A stretch of 64,000 bases of DNA from Mesorhizobium sp. PAMC28654 (GCF_020616515.1 NZ_CP085135.1:3596001-3660000), one strand, 5' to 3'. Shown: positions 25,368 through 35,089, counted from the first letter of the stretch. Numbers and translations are program-made. The notes: generated from the sequence alone by a model not told the origin.

Positions 25368-25928
25368 ATGCGTTTCCAGTCATTCAGAACCATCGCGTTT
25401 TCGGCATTCATCGCCAGCGCCACGATGCTCGCCCCCGCCTATGCCAAGGACCCGATGGTCGGCGGTGCGGCAATGTATGCCAACAAGAACATCATCCAGA
25501 ACGCCGTCAATTCCAAGGATCACACGACGCTGGTCGCCGCGGTCAAGGCCGCCGGCCTTGTCGACACGCTGCAGGGCGCCGGCCCATTCACCGTCTTCGC
25601 CCCGACCAACGAGGCGTTTGCCGCGCTGCCCAAGGGCACGGTCGACACGCTGTTGAAGCCTGAGAACAAAGGCAAGCTCACCAAGATCCTGACCGCGCAT
25701 GTCGTTTCCGGCAAGATTTCGGGCGCCGAAATGATGAAGAAGGCCAAGGCGATGGGCGGCAAGTATGAGATGAAGACCGTGAGCGGCGATACGCTGACCG
25801 CCGAGGTCAAGAGCGGCAAGCTCTACATCGTGGATGATTCCGGCGGCGAAGCCCGCGTGACGATCGCCGACGTCAACCAGTCGAACGGCGTCATCCATGT
25901 CGTCAACAAGGTGCTGTTGCCGAAGTAA
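25368..25928 (+). CDS. Secreted fasciclin-domain protein (copy 1)
   Basis: 186 residues: signal peptide (about 1-25, ending PAYA-KD), then one FAS1 domain. Typical landmarks are LVAAVKAAGLVDTLQGAGPF, TVFAPTNEAFAALP, ILTAHVVSGK and NGVIHVVNKVLLP. FAS1 proteins are extracytoplasmic and often act in adhesion or surface interaction. ATG 25368 has a ggaggaag ribosome site. It is a close paralogue of the gene at 35804, with long identical stretches across the first half. Confidence 0.92.
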   Translation: MRFQSFRTIAFSAFIASATMLAPAYAKDPMVGGAAMYANKNIIQNAVNSKDHTTLVAAVKAAGLVDTLQGAGPFTVFAPTNEAFAALPKGTVDTLLKPENKGKLTKILTAHVVSGKISGAEMMKKAKAMGGKYEMKTVSGDTLTAEVKSGKLYIVDDSGGEARVTIADVNQSNGVIHVVNKVLLPK

Positions 25929-26022
25929 CGGTTCCAACACAAGGGAAAGCGCCCCTCTGCCTCCGGGGTCTGCCTACCCAGCCTCGAGAGAGGCAACAAT
26001 TGGGGGAGCCGTCTCGGCAACG

Positions 26023-26059
26023 ACCGGGGTTCCGAATAAACTGCGGAGCCCCGGTTTTT
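26023..26059 (+). terminator. Terminator after fasciclin copy 1
   Basis: accggggttcc pairs with ggagccccggt (one G-T pair), loop of 11 bases, followed by five T. It lies between convergent genes. Confidence 0.8.
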
Positions 26060-26084
26060 GTGCCCGCGGACCGCCGCCGCTCCA

Positions 26085-27632
26085 TCATTCCATGACGGCG
26101 CTGTGGTCGACCTTGGCCGGCGTGGCCGACTTGCGCAGCAGCAGAACCAGGGGAACCGCAGCCAGCGACAGGATCATCATCAGTTTGAAATCGTTCATAT
26201 AGCTGATGATCGTCGCCTGCAGCGTGACCGCGCCGTCGAGCGCGGCGCGACCCGCCGCGGTATAGGGGTTCATCGCCTGGAAGATCGCCGGATTGCCGAA
26301 CGCCTGATTGTAGGGCGTCACGTAAGTGGCGATGTTGGCATGGTTGATCTGCACGTTTTGCGTCAGCAGCGCGGTGACCACCGATATGCCGACGCTGGAG
26401 CCGATGTTTCGCGACAGATTGTACAGTCCTGTTCCTTCAGAACGCCGCTCCGGAGGCAGCGTGGCGAAGGTGATGGTCGTGAGCGGAACGAACAGGAAGC
26501 CGAGCCCGGCACCCTGGACAAAGCCGGTGCTGATGATCGTCCATTGCGAGACGTCGGGAGTCCAACCGGTCATGTCGTACATGGCCCAGGCGGTGATCAG
26601 CAGGCCGGTCAATAGCAGCCAGCGCGTGTCCACCTTGCCGATCAGCCTGCCGACCAGGAACATGCACGCCATGGTGCCAAGTCCACGTGGACCCATGACG
26701 ATGCCGGCGGTGACGACAGGATAGCCCATCAGCGTCTGCAGATAGGGCGTCATCAAGGCCAGTGAGGCCAGGTAGGTGATGCCGATGATGAAAATGAAGA
26801 TCATCCCGACCGCGAAATTCCGGTCGAGGAAAAGCCTCGGATTAACGAAGGTGTTGCGGGCGGTGAAGGTGTGGACGAGAAAGATGTAGAAGGCCGATGC
26901 GCAGACCAGCGCCTCGATGATGATCTCGGATGACGAGAACCAGTTGAGCTGCTCGCCGCGATCGAGAAACATCTGCAGGGCCGCGATGGTGATGCTGAGC
27001 ATGCTGAATCCCAGCCAGTCGAGCCTTGCCCTGATGTCCACCTTCGTCTCTTGGACGAACATCCACACGCCCGCGAACGCCAGGGCGCCGATCGGGACGT
27101 TGATGTAGAAGACCCAGCGCCAGCTGACATTCTCGGTCAGCCAGCCGCCTATGACCGGCCCGAGCACCGGTCCGACCATGACGGAGACGCCGAACAGCGC
27201 CATGGCCGAGCCGCGTTCTTCGACGCTGTAGATATCCAAGAGGATGCTCTGTGACAGCGGCACGAGAGCAGCGCCAAACAGGCCCTGCAGCAGACGGAAA
27301 GCGACGATCTGCGGCAGCGACTGCGCGAAGCCGCAAAGCACCGAGGCGACGACGAAGCCGGTGATGGACGTCAGCAGGATGCGCTTGCGGCCGAACCGAT
27401 TGGCAAGGTAGCCCGAAGGCGGCGTCATGACCGCCGCCGCGACGATGTAGGACGTCAGCACCCAGTTGATCTGGTCGGCGCTCGCTGACACGCTGCCCTG
27501 GATATAGGGCAGCGCGACATTGGCGATGGTCGTGTCCAGCGCCTGCATGATGACGGCCAGGATGACGCAGGCGGTGATGGCGCCACGATTGGCGACCACC
27601 GATGTGCCACCTGTCGCGGACGCGCTGGTCAT
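26085..27632 (-). CDS. EmrB/QacA-type multidrug efflux transporter (DHA2, system 1)
   Basis: 515 residues, about 14 membrane spans. Family motifs: LDTTIANVALPYIQGSVSAS near residue 30, GYLANRFGRKRILL (motif A) near 80, and PVLGPVIGGWL (motif C) near 155. It is a proton-driven drug exporter of the major facilitator superfamily. It overlaps the periplasmic adaptor gene by four bases and follows marR, forming a marR-emrA-emrB operon. The substrate cannot be inferred. Confidence 0.92.
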   Translation of the reverse strand: MTSASATGGTSVVANRGAITACVILAVIMQALDTTIANVALPYIQGSVSASADQINWVLTSYIVAAAVMTPPSGYLANRFGRKRILLTSITGFVVASVLCGFAQSLPQIVAFRLLQGLFGAALVPLSQSILLDIYSVEERGSAMALFGVSVMVGPVLGPVIGGWLTENVSWRWVFYINVPIGALAFAGVWMFVQETKVDIRARLDWLGFSMLSITIAALQMFLDRGEQLNWFSSSEIIIEALVCASAFYIFLVHTFTARNTFVNPRLFLDRNFAVGMIFIFIIGITYLASLALMTPYLQTLMGYPVVTAGIVMGPRGLGTMACMFLVGRLIGKVDTRWLLLTGLLITAWAMYDMTGWTPDVSQWTIISTGFVQGAGLGFLFVPLTTITFATLPPERRSEGTGLYNLSRNIGSSVGISVVTALLTQNVQINHANIATYVTPYNQAFGNPAIFQAMNPYTAAGRAALDGAVTLQATIISYMNDFKLMMILSLAAVPLVLLLRKSATPAKVDHSAVME

Positions 27633-28942
27633 GATGCTATCCCGAGCCTTTTCATAAGATCGGTCACGAAGTCGGGCAGGCCGCGCGCATGGCCGGTATC
27701 GATGCCCACGACGACGCTCATTCCGCCTCTGAGCGGCGGCTTGTCCTGGGTATCATCGACGGTCACGCGCATGGGAATGCGCTGCACGACCTTGACCCAG
27801 TTGCCGGTGGTGTTCTGCGCGGGAAGCAGCGAGAAGCTCGACGAGGAAGCCGGGCTGATGCTGGCGACCGTGCCATGCCAGACGGTGCCCGGATAGGTGT
27901 CGACGCTGATGGTCGCCGTCTGGCCCGGCCGCACATAGGTCAGTTCGGTTTCCTTCGGCTCGGCCGAGATCCACAGGTCGGTCGCCGACACCAGGCTGAA
28001 GGCGGGCTGCGACGCCGGCAGATACTTGCCGACCTGAAGCGCGTCGACATTGGTGACGATGCCATCGAACGGCGCCTTGACGATCGAATCGTTGAGGTTG
28101 CGCTGGGCGTCGTCCACGGCCGACTGTGCCTGGAGATAGAAGGGGTTCTTCTCTATGGGCTGGCTGGCGTCACCCAGCTGGGCAAGCATGGCCTGTGCCT
28201 GCGCCTTGGCAACGGATACTTTCTGGCGGGCGGCAACGAGGTCGTGCTGGGCGCTGTCGAAGGTCGCCTTGGAGGCCGTGGACGTCTTGAGAAGATCCTG
28301 CTGGCGGGCGAAGGCGGCTTCATAATAAGGAATGTCAGCCTGCGCCTGATCGATCTGTGCCTGCGACTGCTGGTAACTCGCCTGCAAGGTCAGCACCTGG
28401 TTGCGCACCGTCCCGAGCTGGGCCTGGGCAGCGGCGAGAGCGGTTTCGAAAGAGGCCGGCCTCAGGCGGAAAAGCACGTCGCCCTTCTTCACCACCTGGT
28501 TGTCATGCACGTTGATTTCAGAGACGGTGCCTGAGACATCGGTGGAAACGCCGAGCGACTGGGCCTGGATATAGGCATTGTCGGTCGTCATCACCTGGCC
28601 GCCGGTGACATAATAATAGCCGCCGACGACCAGCGCGACCGGAAGCAGGGCAAAAAGGAGCGGTCGCCTCAGGCTGCGCCTGGGCTTGACCGGGACCTGC
28701 GGTGCAACGGCAACTGGTGCTTGCTGGGGCTGCGTGGGCGGAGGTTGCGTGGACGGAGCCTCCAGCGCCGCCGGCTCCAATGCAACAGGCGCTTCCAGTT
28801 CGTCGTCTTCGACGACGGTGCTGGCCTTTCTCTGTCCGCGCTCGCTAGCCAGCCGTATCACCTGATCGCTGCTGCGAGCCGCGGACGGCGCATCCCCGAC
28901 CGGTTCCTCTTCATATTTCTTGGGTGAGGTTGAATCAGTCAT
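27629..28942 (-). CDS. EmrA/HlyD-type membrane fusion protein (system 1)
   Basis: 437 residues: a cytoplasmic N-terminal region of about 90 residues rich in Pro, Gln and Glu, one span (about 93-110), a lipoyl half motif (AYIQAQSLGVSTDVSGTVSE), a long coiled-coil hairpin, the second lipoyl half (NDSIVKAPFDGIVTNVDALQ) and a beta-barrel with FSLLPAQNTTGNWVKVVQR, a hallmark of EmrA. It links the EmrB-type pump to an outer-membrane channel, which is not encoded here. The Pro/Gln-rich N-terminus is longer than usual for EmrA. Confidence 0.9.
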   Translation of the reverse strand: MTDSTSPKKYEEEPVGDAPSAARSSDQVIRLASERGQRKASTVVEDDELEAPVALEPAALEAPSTQPPPTQPQQAPVAVAPQVPVKPRRSLRRPLLFALLPVALVVGGYYYVTGGQVMTTDNAYIQAQSLGVSTDVSGTVSEINVHDNQVVKKGDVLFRLRPASFETALAAAQAQLGTVRNQVLTLQASYQQSQAQIDQAQADIPYYEAAFARQQDLLKTSTASKATFDSAQHDLVAARQKVSVAKAQAQAMLAQLGDASQPIEKNPFYLQAQSAVDDAQRNLNDSIVKAPFDGIVTNVDALQVGKYLPASQPAFSLVSATDLWISAEPKETELTYVRPGQTATISVDTYPGTVWHGTVASISPASSSSFSLLPAQNTTGNWVKVVQRIPMRVTVDDTQDKPPLRGGMSVVVGIDTGHARGLPDFVTDLMKRLGIAS

Positions 28943-29399
28943 GTACTTTCTCCCGGTCGACGACTGGCTGGACGCAAGCCTCGAGCAGATTGGATTTCAT
29001 CAGGCAAAGGGTTTGCAGCAGGTGTTGCTGCTCATCATCGGAAAGGCCGGCAAAGGCCTCGTCACGAGTCTTCTGGCCGTTGTCGCGCATGATTTCGAGC
29101 AGCGGATGCGCCTCGGGGGTGAGGTAGAGCAGCCATGCCCTGCGGTCGGCGGGATTGGGTCGCCGTTCAATCAGACCCTTGGCTTCCATCTTGTCGAGCA
29201 GCCGGGCAAGCGTGATCGGCATGGTCTCGACGAGGTCGGCCAGCCTGGTCTGGTGGATGCCTTCGTTGCGGGACAGATAGGCCAGGACCTGCCATTGGGT
29301 CCGGGTCAGTCCCAAGGTCCGGGAACGCTGCTCAAACCGCTTTCTGAGCAGACGCGCGACATCGTGCAGCACGAAGCTGATGTTGGGTGAAGATGCCAT
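28935..29399 (-). CDS. MarR-family regulator of efflux system 1
   Basis: 154 residues with the winged-helix core (LTRTQWQVLAYLSRNEGIHQ; RLLDKMEAKGLIERRPNPAD, then RRAWLLYLT). It overlaps emrA by eight bases at its 3' end, so it should be autoregulated with the pump operon, as E. coli EmrR (MprA) is. Two ATAAGCAT elements 16 bases apart precede it and are candidate operators. Confidence 0.9.
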   Translation of the reverse strand: MASSPNISFVLHDVARLLRKRFEQRSRTLGLTRTQWQVLAYLSRNEGIHQTRLADLVETMPITLARLLDKMEAKGLIERRPNPADRRAWLLYLTPEAHPLLEIMRDNGQKTRDEAFAGLSDDEQQHLLQTLCLMKSNLLEACVQPVVDREKVHD

Positions 29400-29437
29400 G
29401 GGGAGTGTCGGGGTTGTTGGCGCGACTTTTAGTAGGC

Positions 29438-29461
29438 ATGCTTATTATCACCTATGCTTAT
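29438..29461 (-). promoter_or_regulatory. Candidate MarR operator (paired ATAAGCAT)
   Basis: On the minus strand ATAAGCAT occurs twice, 16 bases apart, about 40-60 bases upstream of the marR start, in the expected promoter position of the leftward operon. The sites are direct repeats, whereas MarR sites are usually palindromic, so the call is weak. Confidence 0.35.
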
Positions 29462-29569
29462 AATCCTGCTGGACGCCGCGCACAAGACGGATTAAGCCGT
29501 TTGGTAAAAAATGTCGCACGTGCTGCGGTGCAACAAAAGTTCCGGTAATGTCGGATTTCCGGCGAGGAC

Positions 29570-29890
29570 ATGATGATGAATTGGCTCAAGATCGCGACCA
29601 TGGTGATCCTGGCGGGATACCCGAGCTTCGCGGTCGCGAAGAGCGCGGCCAGCTGCGGCGGCGCCGCCATGCTGGGTGGGGCGCAATTGAACTGCAGCCA
29701 CGTCGATCCCAAGGCGCCAAACCAGTTCTGCACCTTTAGCTGGGCCTTGCACACTACTGCTGGTGACCAGAAAATCGTTGAAGGCACCTTCATGTTGCCG
29801 CCAGGGGCCGCGAACGTCACAATCTACCAGGGCAGTGGCTTCGACAGCGCGCTGTCCGATCCGATCGTGATCTGCAGGGATGCCAATTGA
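29570..29890 (+). CDS. Small secreted Cys-containing protein
   Basis: 106 residues with three Met at the start, a signal peptide (ending SFAVA-KS near residue 24) and a mature part with four cysteines (SCGG, LNCS, QFCTFSW, VICRD) that may form two disulfides. The ribosome site gcgagga precedes the run of ATGs; 29570, 29573 and 29576 are all possible starts. No family recognised. It is divergent from the marR operon. Confidence 0.65.
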   Translation: MMMNWLKIATMVILAGYPSFAVAKSAASCGGAAMLGGAQLNCSHVDPKAPNQFCTFSWALHTTAGDQKIVEGTFMLPPGAANVTIYQGSGFDSALSDPIVICRDAN

Positions 29891-30010
29891 GCGGAAGCGC
29901 GGAAGGCTAGCTCGTCAGCGGATTGGTGCTATAGGCTGATCACGCTATTTTGAATGCAAGCGAATTTCGGCTTCGCGGTGCCTGCCCGCAAATTTTCGAC
30001 GGACCTCGAC

Positions 30011-30649
30011 ATGAACGGACCCAACCCGGCGATCAAACATCCGGTGCCTCTGCATACACGTGTCGGCTTCCTGAAGCCGCTCGTCACTTCGCCGAACATC
30101 GAGATCGGTGACTTCACCTATTACGATGATCCGGACGGGCCGGACAAATTCGCCGAGAAGTGTGTGCTGCACCACTATCCGTTCATTGGCGACAGGCTGA
30201 TCATCGGCAGGTTCTGCGCGATCGCGGAGGGGGCGCGGTTCATCATGAACGGCGCCAATCATGCGATGTCCGGCTTTTCGACCTATCCGTTCAATATATT
30301 CGGGCACGGTTGGGAAGAGGGCTTCGATCCGGCGACGTGGTCTAAGGAAGTGCGCGGCGACACGGTCATCGGCAATGATGTATGGATCGGCATGGAGGCG
30401 GTGGTCCTGCCCGGCATCAGCATCGGTGACGGCGCCATCATTGCGGCAAAGTCGGTGGTGACGCATAACGTACCGGCCTTTTCGATCGTCGCCGGCAATG
30501 CGGCCAAAGTGGTGAAGATGCGTTTCGACGAGCGGACCATCGACCGGCTGCTGGCGGTGGCCTGGTGGGACTGGCCGGTGGACAAGATCAGCCGTAACCT
30601 CAATGCCATTCGTGGCGCCAACATCTCTCTTCTGGAGGCAGCGGTTTGA
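30011..30649 (+). CDS. Vat/CatB-type xenobiotic O-acetyltransferase
   Basis: 212 residues from ATG 30011 (the family opens MxGPNPxxxHPxxxHxRV, as here). It is a left-handed beta-helix hexapeptide acetyltransferase: [47 protein letters not shown] with the catalytic His, [16 protein letters not shown] and [13 protein letters not shown]. Family members acetylate streptogramin A or chloramphenicol, but many chromosomal ones have unknown substrates. The longer frame upstream to 29954 is unlikely to be used. Its stop overlaps the start of engB. Confidence 0.85.
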   Translation: MNGPNPAIKHPVPLHTRVGFLKPLVTSPNIEIGDFTYYDDPDGPDKFAEKCVLHHYPFIGDRLIIGRFCAIAEGARFIMNGANHAMSGFSTYPFNIFGHGWEEGFDPATWSKEVRGDTVIGNDVWIGMEAVVLPGISIGDGAIIAAKSVVTHNVPAFSIVAGNAAKVVKMRFDERTIDRLLAVAWWDWPVDKISRNLNAIRGANISLLEAAV

Positions 30650-31305
30650 ACGCTTTGAACCCAACCACGATCGGCATCGAACTGTTTACGCGTGGGTGGA
30701 TATTCATCCGCGGCGTGCCGGCGATGAAGTTCCTGCCGCCGGAAGGCCCCCCGGAAATCGCCTTTGCCGGCCGCTCGAATGTCGGCAAGTCGTCGCTGAT
30801 CAACGCGCTGGTCAACCAGAAGGGACTGGCGCGCACCTCCAACACGCCGGGGCGGACGCAGGAGCTCAACTATTTCGTACCGGATGGATTTTCGGGCGAA
30901 GGCGCGGATCTGCCACCCCTGGCGCTCGTCGACATGCCCGGCTACGGCTATGCGACCGCGCCGAAGGAAAAGGTCGACGAGTGGACGAAGCTGGTCTTCG
31001 ACTATCTCAAGGGCCGCGTCACGCTAAAACGCGTCTATGTGCTGATCGATGCCCGCCATGGCATCAAGGCCAAGGATGACGAGGTGCTGTCGCTGCTCGA
31101 CAAGGCGGCGGTGTCCTACCAGATCGTGCTGACCAAGACCGACAAGATCAAGGCCGCGGGCGTACCGAGGCTGATCGAGGAAACGCTTCTGAAGATCAAG
31201 CGACGGCCGGCGGCGTTCCCGTTCGTTCTCGCCACCTCATCGGAGAAAGCCGAGGGTCTTGAGGAACTCCAGGCTGCCATCGTGCTGGCGGCCAACGGCG
31301 GATAA
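30646..31305 (+). CDS. engB: Ribosome biogenesis GTP-binding protein EngB (YihA/YsxC)
   Basis: 219 residues. GTPase motifs: G1 [18 protein letters not shown]2 region [16 protein letters not shown]3 [10 protein letters not shown]4 TKTDKIK. It helps assemble the large ribosomal subunit. I take TTG 30646 (ribosome site ggagg seven bases before) because the sequence [18 protein letters not shown] before the GTPase core is typical of alphaproteobacterial EngB and there is no ATG ahead of it. The start overlaps the stop of the acetyltransferase gene, so the two are coupled. Confidence 0.94.
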   Translation: MNALNPTTIGIELFTRGWIFIRGVPAMKFLPPEGPPEIAFAGRSNVGKSSLINALVNQKGLARTSNTPGRTQELNYFVPDGFSGEGADLPPLALVDMPGYGYATAPKEKVDEWTKLVFDYLKGRVTLKRVYVLIDARHGIKAKDDEVLSLLDKAAVSYQIVLTKTDKIKAAGVPRLIEETLLKIKRRPAAFPFVLATSSEKAEGLEELQAAIVLAANGG

Positions 31306-31324
31306 GCCCGCCAACGCCCATCTG

Positions 31325-32041
31325 TCAGACTGACTTTGCCGCGCTTTCTTCCGCCGCAAGCTGCTCGGTGCCATAGAACTTCAGGAACATATCGACACCC
31401 GAACTGACGATATGCTCGATCTCGGCCGCGCTCGGCGCCTTGGTGCGATAGCCAAAGATGCACTGGCGAAAAAGACCGGCCAGGCAGAGTTCCGTGAACT
31501 GATACCCGGCCAGCTCGACATCGGCTATCTTCAGCAGGCCGCGCTCAACGGCAACGTTGAGAAAGATCACGATCCGGTCGTGTCCACGCTTTGGACCGCG
31601 CTCGTAGAAGCGCGTGCCAAGTTCCGGAATTCGGTCCGCCGCGCCGACGACGGTGCGTTGCGCCTGGATGACCTTTGCTGAAGTGATCTTGGCCGAAAGC
31701 ACCTTGCCGAACTTCACCAGCGTCGCCCGAAGATCGCCGATCTGGTCGAGAACATCATACATGTTCTTGAAGATCGTGCTGCGCTCTTCCTCGATCAGCG
31801 CCTCGAACAGCTCTTCCTTGTTGGCGAAGTAGACATAGATGGTGCCCTTGGAAACGCCGGCTTCGCGGGTGATGTCGTTCATCGACGCCGCTTCGAAGCC
31901 CTTGTCTATGAAAACACGGCGCGCGCCTTCGATGATCTGGCCGCGCTTTACTGGATCCTGTCCCGCTGCCGGGCGGCCGCGAGGAAGACTTTCCAGCAAA
32001 TCACACTGGTCGTTGTCAGCATTCGGTAATGTTGGGCCCAT
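31325..32041 (-). CDS. TetR-family regulator of efflux system 2
   Basis: 238 residues from ATG 32041. The helix-turn-helix is at about residues 33-78 (IIEGARRVFIDKGFEAASMN; ITREAGVSKGTIYVYFANKE). The rest is the helical ligand-binding and dimer domain. It is divergent from emrA of system 2, and two GAACC-type inverted repeats lie in the shared region, so it probably represses both itself and the pump. The frame extends upstream to 32125 but would then run through an operator. Confidence 0.9.
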   Translation of the reverse strand: MGPTLPNADNDQCDLLESLPRGRPAAGQDPVKRGQIIEGARRVFIDKGFEAASMNDITREAGVSKGTIYVYFANKEELFEALIEEERSTIFKNMYDVLDQIGDLRATLVKFGKVLSAKITSAKVIQAQRTVVGAADRIPELGTRFYERGPKRGHDRIVIFLNVAVERGLLKIADVELAGYQFTELCLAGLFRQCIFGYRTKAPSAAEIEHIVSSGVDMFLKFYGTEQLAAEESAAKSV

Positions 32042-32065
32042 AAGGTCACACCTCGAAAATAATTC

Positions 32066-32142
32066 GAACCAACCGGTTCGATTGCCCTTGATATGGGCCT
32101 CTTTACGCGCTAAGTCAATGTCCAATTCGAACCGAACGGTTC
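32066..32142. promoter_or_regulatory. Twin TetR operators between tetR and emrA
   Basis: Site 1, gaaccaaccggttc (32066-32079), and site 2, gaaccgaacggttc (32129-32142), are near-perfect and perfect 6-2-6 inverted repeats of GAACCG. Centres are 63 bases apart, six turns of the helix, which would allow two dimers on one face. Site 2 lies 22 bases before the emrA start. Confidence 0.75.
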
Positions 32143-32164
32143 AGTCCGCTATAGAGAGATCCTC

Positions 32165-33346
32165 ATGTCTTCGAACACGCCAGCCACCGCCGAGGTCCGT
32201 CCGTTCCCAAACGCCAAGGTCGCCCCCGCGATCGAAGCTCCGAGTGCTCCAATCGAGCCCGTAACCGCGCCTGCGGCCGAGGCACCGGCCAAGAAGAAGC
32301 GTTCGGCACGCTCCTTCCTGCTGCCCATCATCGCGCTTGGGCTGCTTGGTGGCGGCGCCTGGTACGGCTATAATTACTGGGTCGACGGACGCTTCATGAT
32401 TTCAACGGATGACGCCTATGTCCAGGCCGACATGGCGTTTATCTCGCCAAAGATTTCCGGCTATGTCGATCAGGTCAAGGTGATCGACAACCAGCAGGTC
32501 AAGGCCGGCGACCCGCTGCTTGTGGTCGATGACGGAGACTACAAGATCGCGGTTGCCCAGGCCGAGGCCCAGATCGCCACGCTGAGCAAGACGCTCGACC
32601 GCATCGACGCACAGACCGAGGCCGCGCGCGCGTCGCTGAAGCAGGCGCAGGCGCAAAAGGTCGCCGACCAGGCCGCGGCCGACAATGCCGCCCGCGGCCA
32701 GCAACGCGCCGCGCAGCTGCTCAAGACGCATGTCGGCACGCAGGCGCAACTGGACGACGCCCAGACAGCGCTGGACCAGGCCAATGCCGCTCTTGCCGGG
32801 GCCGACGCCCAGATCGCCACGGCGCAAGCCAATATCGGCGTGCTCCAGGCGCAGCGCGCGGAATCGGCAAGCACGCTGGCGTCGCTGCAGCTCAGCAAGG
32901 ACAAGGCCGCGCGCGACCTTTCCTTCACCGTTCTCAAGGCGCCCTATGACGGCGTCGTCGGCAATCGTTCCGTCGAGCAGGGCGACCTCGTCAGCCCCGG
33001 CCAGAAGCTCGCAGTCATCGTGCCGATGGACAAGCTCTACATCGTCGCCAACTTCAAGGAGACGCAGCTTGCCAAGCTGGTGCCCGGCGAAAAGGTCCGG
33101 GTTTCCGTCGATGCGATCGACGGCCAGTCCTTTGAGGGAACCGTGTCGTCCCTGGCTCCGGCCTCCGGCGCGGTGTTCTCGTTGCTGCCGCCAGAAAACG
33201 CCACCGGCAATTTCACCAAGGTGGTGCAGCGCGTGCCGGTCCGCATCGATGTGCCGGCCGACGTGCTGAAGACGGGCAGGCTGCGCGCGGGCCTGAGCGT
33301 CATCGTCGCCGTCGACAGCCGCACCGCGCCCGCCGCGTCGAACTGA
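32165..33346 (+). CDS. EmrA/HlyD-type membrane fusion protein (system 2)
   Basis: 393 residues: a cytoplasmic tail of about 48 residues rich in Pro/Ala, one span (about 50-72), lipoyl half DDAYVQADMAFISPKISGYV, a coiled-coil region rich in Ala/Gln (about 125-250), the second lipoyl half (FTVLKAPYDGVVGNRSVEQG) and FSLLPPENATGNFTKVVQRV near the end. It is homologous to system 1 EmrA but clearly diverged and without the long Gln-rich N-terminus. It is followed after 22 bases by the transporter gene. Confidence 0.9.
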   Translation: MSSNTPATAEVRPFPNAKVAPAIEAPSAPIEPVTAPAAEAPAKKKRSARSFLLPIIALGLLGGGAWYGYNYWVDGRFMISTDDAYVQADMAFISPKISGYVDQVKVIDNQQVKAGDPLLVVDDGDYKIAVAQAEAQIATLSKTLDRIDAQTEAARASLKQAQAQKVADQAAADNAARGQQRAAQLLKTHVGTQAQLDDAQTALDQANAALAGADAQIATAQANIGVLQAQRAESASTLASLQLSKDKAARDLSFTVLKAPYDGVVGNRSVEQGDLVSPGQKLAVIVPMDKLYIVANFKETQLAKLVPGEKVRVSVDAIDGQSFEGTVSSLAPASGAVFSLLPPENATGNFTKVVQRVPVRIDVPADVLKTGRLRAGLSVIVAVDSRTAPAASN

Positions 33347-33368
33347 GCGATCTCCCGGGAGCAAGGCC

Positions 33369-34970
33369 ATGGCAACGGCAACCCTTACAGCAGGATCGGC
33401 GCCCCCGCCGGCGATGTCGGCCGTTCCTGACACCATCTCGACACGACGCCTCATCGCCTTCCTGGCGATGGTGTTCGGCATGTTCATGGCGATCCTGGAC
33501 ATCCAGATCGTCTCGGCTTCCCTTGCCGAGATCCAGGCCGGCCTCAGCGCCAGTTCCGATGAGATCCCGTGGGTGCAGACCGCCTATCTGATCGCCGAGG
33601 TCATCATGATCCCGCTGTCCGGCTTCCTCAGCCGGATGCTGTCGACGCGCGTGCTGTTTGCTGCTTCGGCGGCGGGCTTCACCGCGGCGAGCGCGCTCGC
33701 CGCGACCGCCACCAACATCGACCAGATGATCGTCTACCGCGCCCTCCAGGGCTTCATCGGCGGCGGCATGATTCCAAGCGTCTTCGCCGCGGCATTCACC
33801 ATCTTTCCGCCGTCGCGTCGCGCCATGGTCTCGCCGATGATCGGCCTCGTGGCAACGCTGGCGCCGACTATCGGACCGACCGTCGGCGGCTATATCAGCC
33901 ACGCAATGTCCTGGCACTGGCTGTTCCTCATCAATGTCGTGCCTGGCATCATGGTTACGATCGCGACATGGACACTGATCGACTTCGACAAGCCCAATCT
34001 GAAGCTTTTCAGCAAGTTCGACTGGTGGGGCCTCGCCGGCATGGCAGCCTTCCTTGGTTCGCTGGAATATGTGCTCGAGGAAGGTCCGAACAATGACTGG
34101 CTGCAGGATCAGGGTGTCTTCATCTGCGCCATCCTGATGACTGTCGGAGCGGTGGTGTTCTTCTGGCGCGCTTTCACCGCCGAGGAGCCGATCGTCGACC
34201 TGAAAGCCTTCACCAACATCAACTTCGCCTTCGGTTCGCTGTTCTCCTTTGTCATCGGCATCGGCCTCTACGGCCTGACCTACCTCTACCCGGTGTTCCT
34301 CGGGCGTATCCGCGGCTATGATTCCCTGATGATCGGCGAGGCGCTGTTCGTCAGTGGTCTGGCCATGTTCGTCACCGCGCCTATTTCCGGCATCCTGTCG
34401 CGCAAGATGGACCTGCGCGTGATGATGATGATCGGCCTGTTCGGCTTCGCCCTGGGAACCTGGTGGATGACACATCTCACCGCCGACTGGGACTTCTATG
34501 AACTGCTGATACCGCAAATCCTGCGCGGCTGCTCGATGATGCTGTGCATGGTGCCGATCAACAACATCGCGCTTGGCACCTTGCCGCCCGAACGGCTGAA
34601 GAACGCGTCGGGCCTGTTCAACCTGACCCGCAATCTCGGCGGCGCCGTCGGCCTCGCGATCATCAATACGGTGCTTATCGACCGCAATGCCTTCCACTAC
34701 GCGAGGCTCTCCGAGCACGTGCAATGGGGAAGCGCGGCCGCGCAGACCAAGCTGCAGAACATGACGCTCGATTTCGAGCAGACGACCGGACTGGACGCCT
34801 CCAAGGCTGCGATCTCCAAACTGTCTGGCATGGTCCAGCAGCAGGCGGCGCTGCTGTCGTTCATGGACGTTTTCTACATGTTGACTGTGCTGTTCGCGAC
34901 GATGGCATTCTTCACCATGGTCATCCGCAAGCCGGCGGCGCCGGCGGGCGGTGGTGGCGGCGGCCACTGA
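33369..34970 (+). CDS. EmrB/QacA-type multidrug efflux transporter (DHA2, system 2)
   Basis: 533 residues, about 14 spans, with FMAILDIQIVSASLAEIQAG near residue 40, a motif A variant (GFLSRMLSTRVLFAAS) and motif C (PTIGPTVGGYISHAMSWHW). The tail is Gly-rich (AGGGGGGH). It is a major facilitator drug exporter working with the adjacent EmrA-type adaptor. The terminator at 35041 ends the unit. Confidence 0.92.
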   Translation: MATATLTAGSAPPPAMSAVPDTISTRRLIAFLAMVFGMFMAILDIQIVSASLAEIQAGLSASSDEIPWVQTAYLIAEVIMIPLSGFLSRMLSTRVLFAASAAGFTAASALAATATNIDQMIVYRALQGFIGGGMIPSVFAAAFTIFPPSRRAMVSPMIGLVATLAPTIGPTVGGYISHAMSWHWLFLINVVPGIMVTIATWTLIDFDKPNLKLFSKFDWWGLAGMAAFLGSLEYVLEEGPNNDWLQDQGVFICAILMTVGAVVFFWRAFTAEEPIVDLKAFTNINFAFGSLFSFVIGIGLYGLTYLYPVFLGRIRGYDSLMIGEALFVSGLAMFVTAPISGILSRKMDLRVMMMIGLFGFALGTWWMTHLTADWDFYELLIPQILRGCSMMLCMVPINNIALGTLPPERLKNASGLFNLTRNLGGAVGLAIINTVLIDRNAFHYARLSEHVQWGSAAAQTKLQNMTLDFEQTTGLDASKAAISKLSGMVQQQAALLSFMDVFYMLTVLFATMAFFTMVIRKPAAPAGGGGGGH

Positions 34971-35040
34971 TTTCCAGAATGTGCGCAGCGGTTTTCGGGA
35001 TGCTCCTCCAGTCCAAGCCCGCAAAGCTCTGATCACGCAA

Positions 35041-35070
35041 AAACTCCGGGCCGCAGGCCCGGAGTTTTTT
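35041..35070 (+). terminator. Rho-independent terminator after efflux system 2
   Basis: aaactccgggcc / ggcccggagttt is a perfect 12-bp stem with a gca loop; the T run at its 3' side (six T in all) completes the signal. Confidence 0.92.
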
Positions 35071-35089
35071 GTATCGCGGTAGAGGTCTG

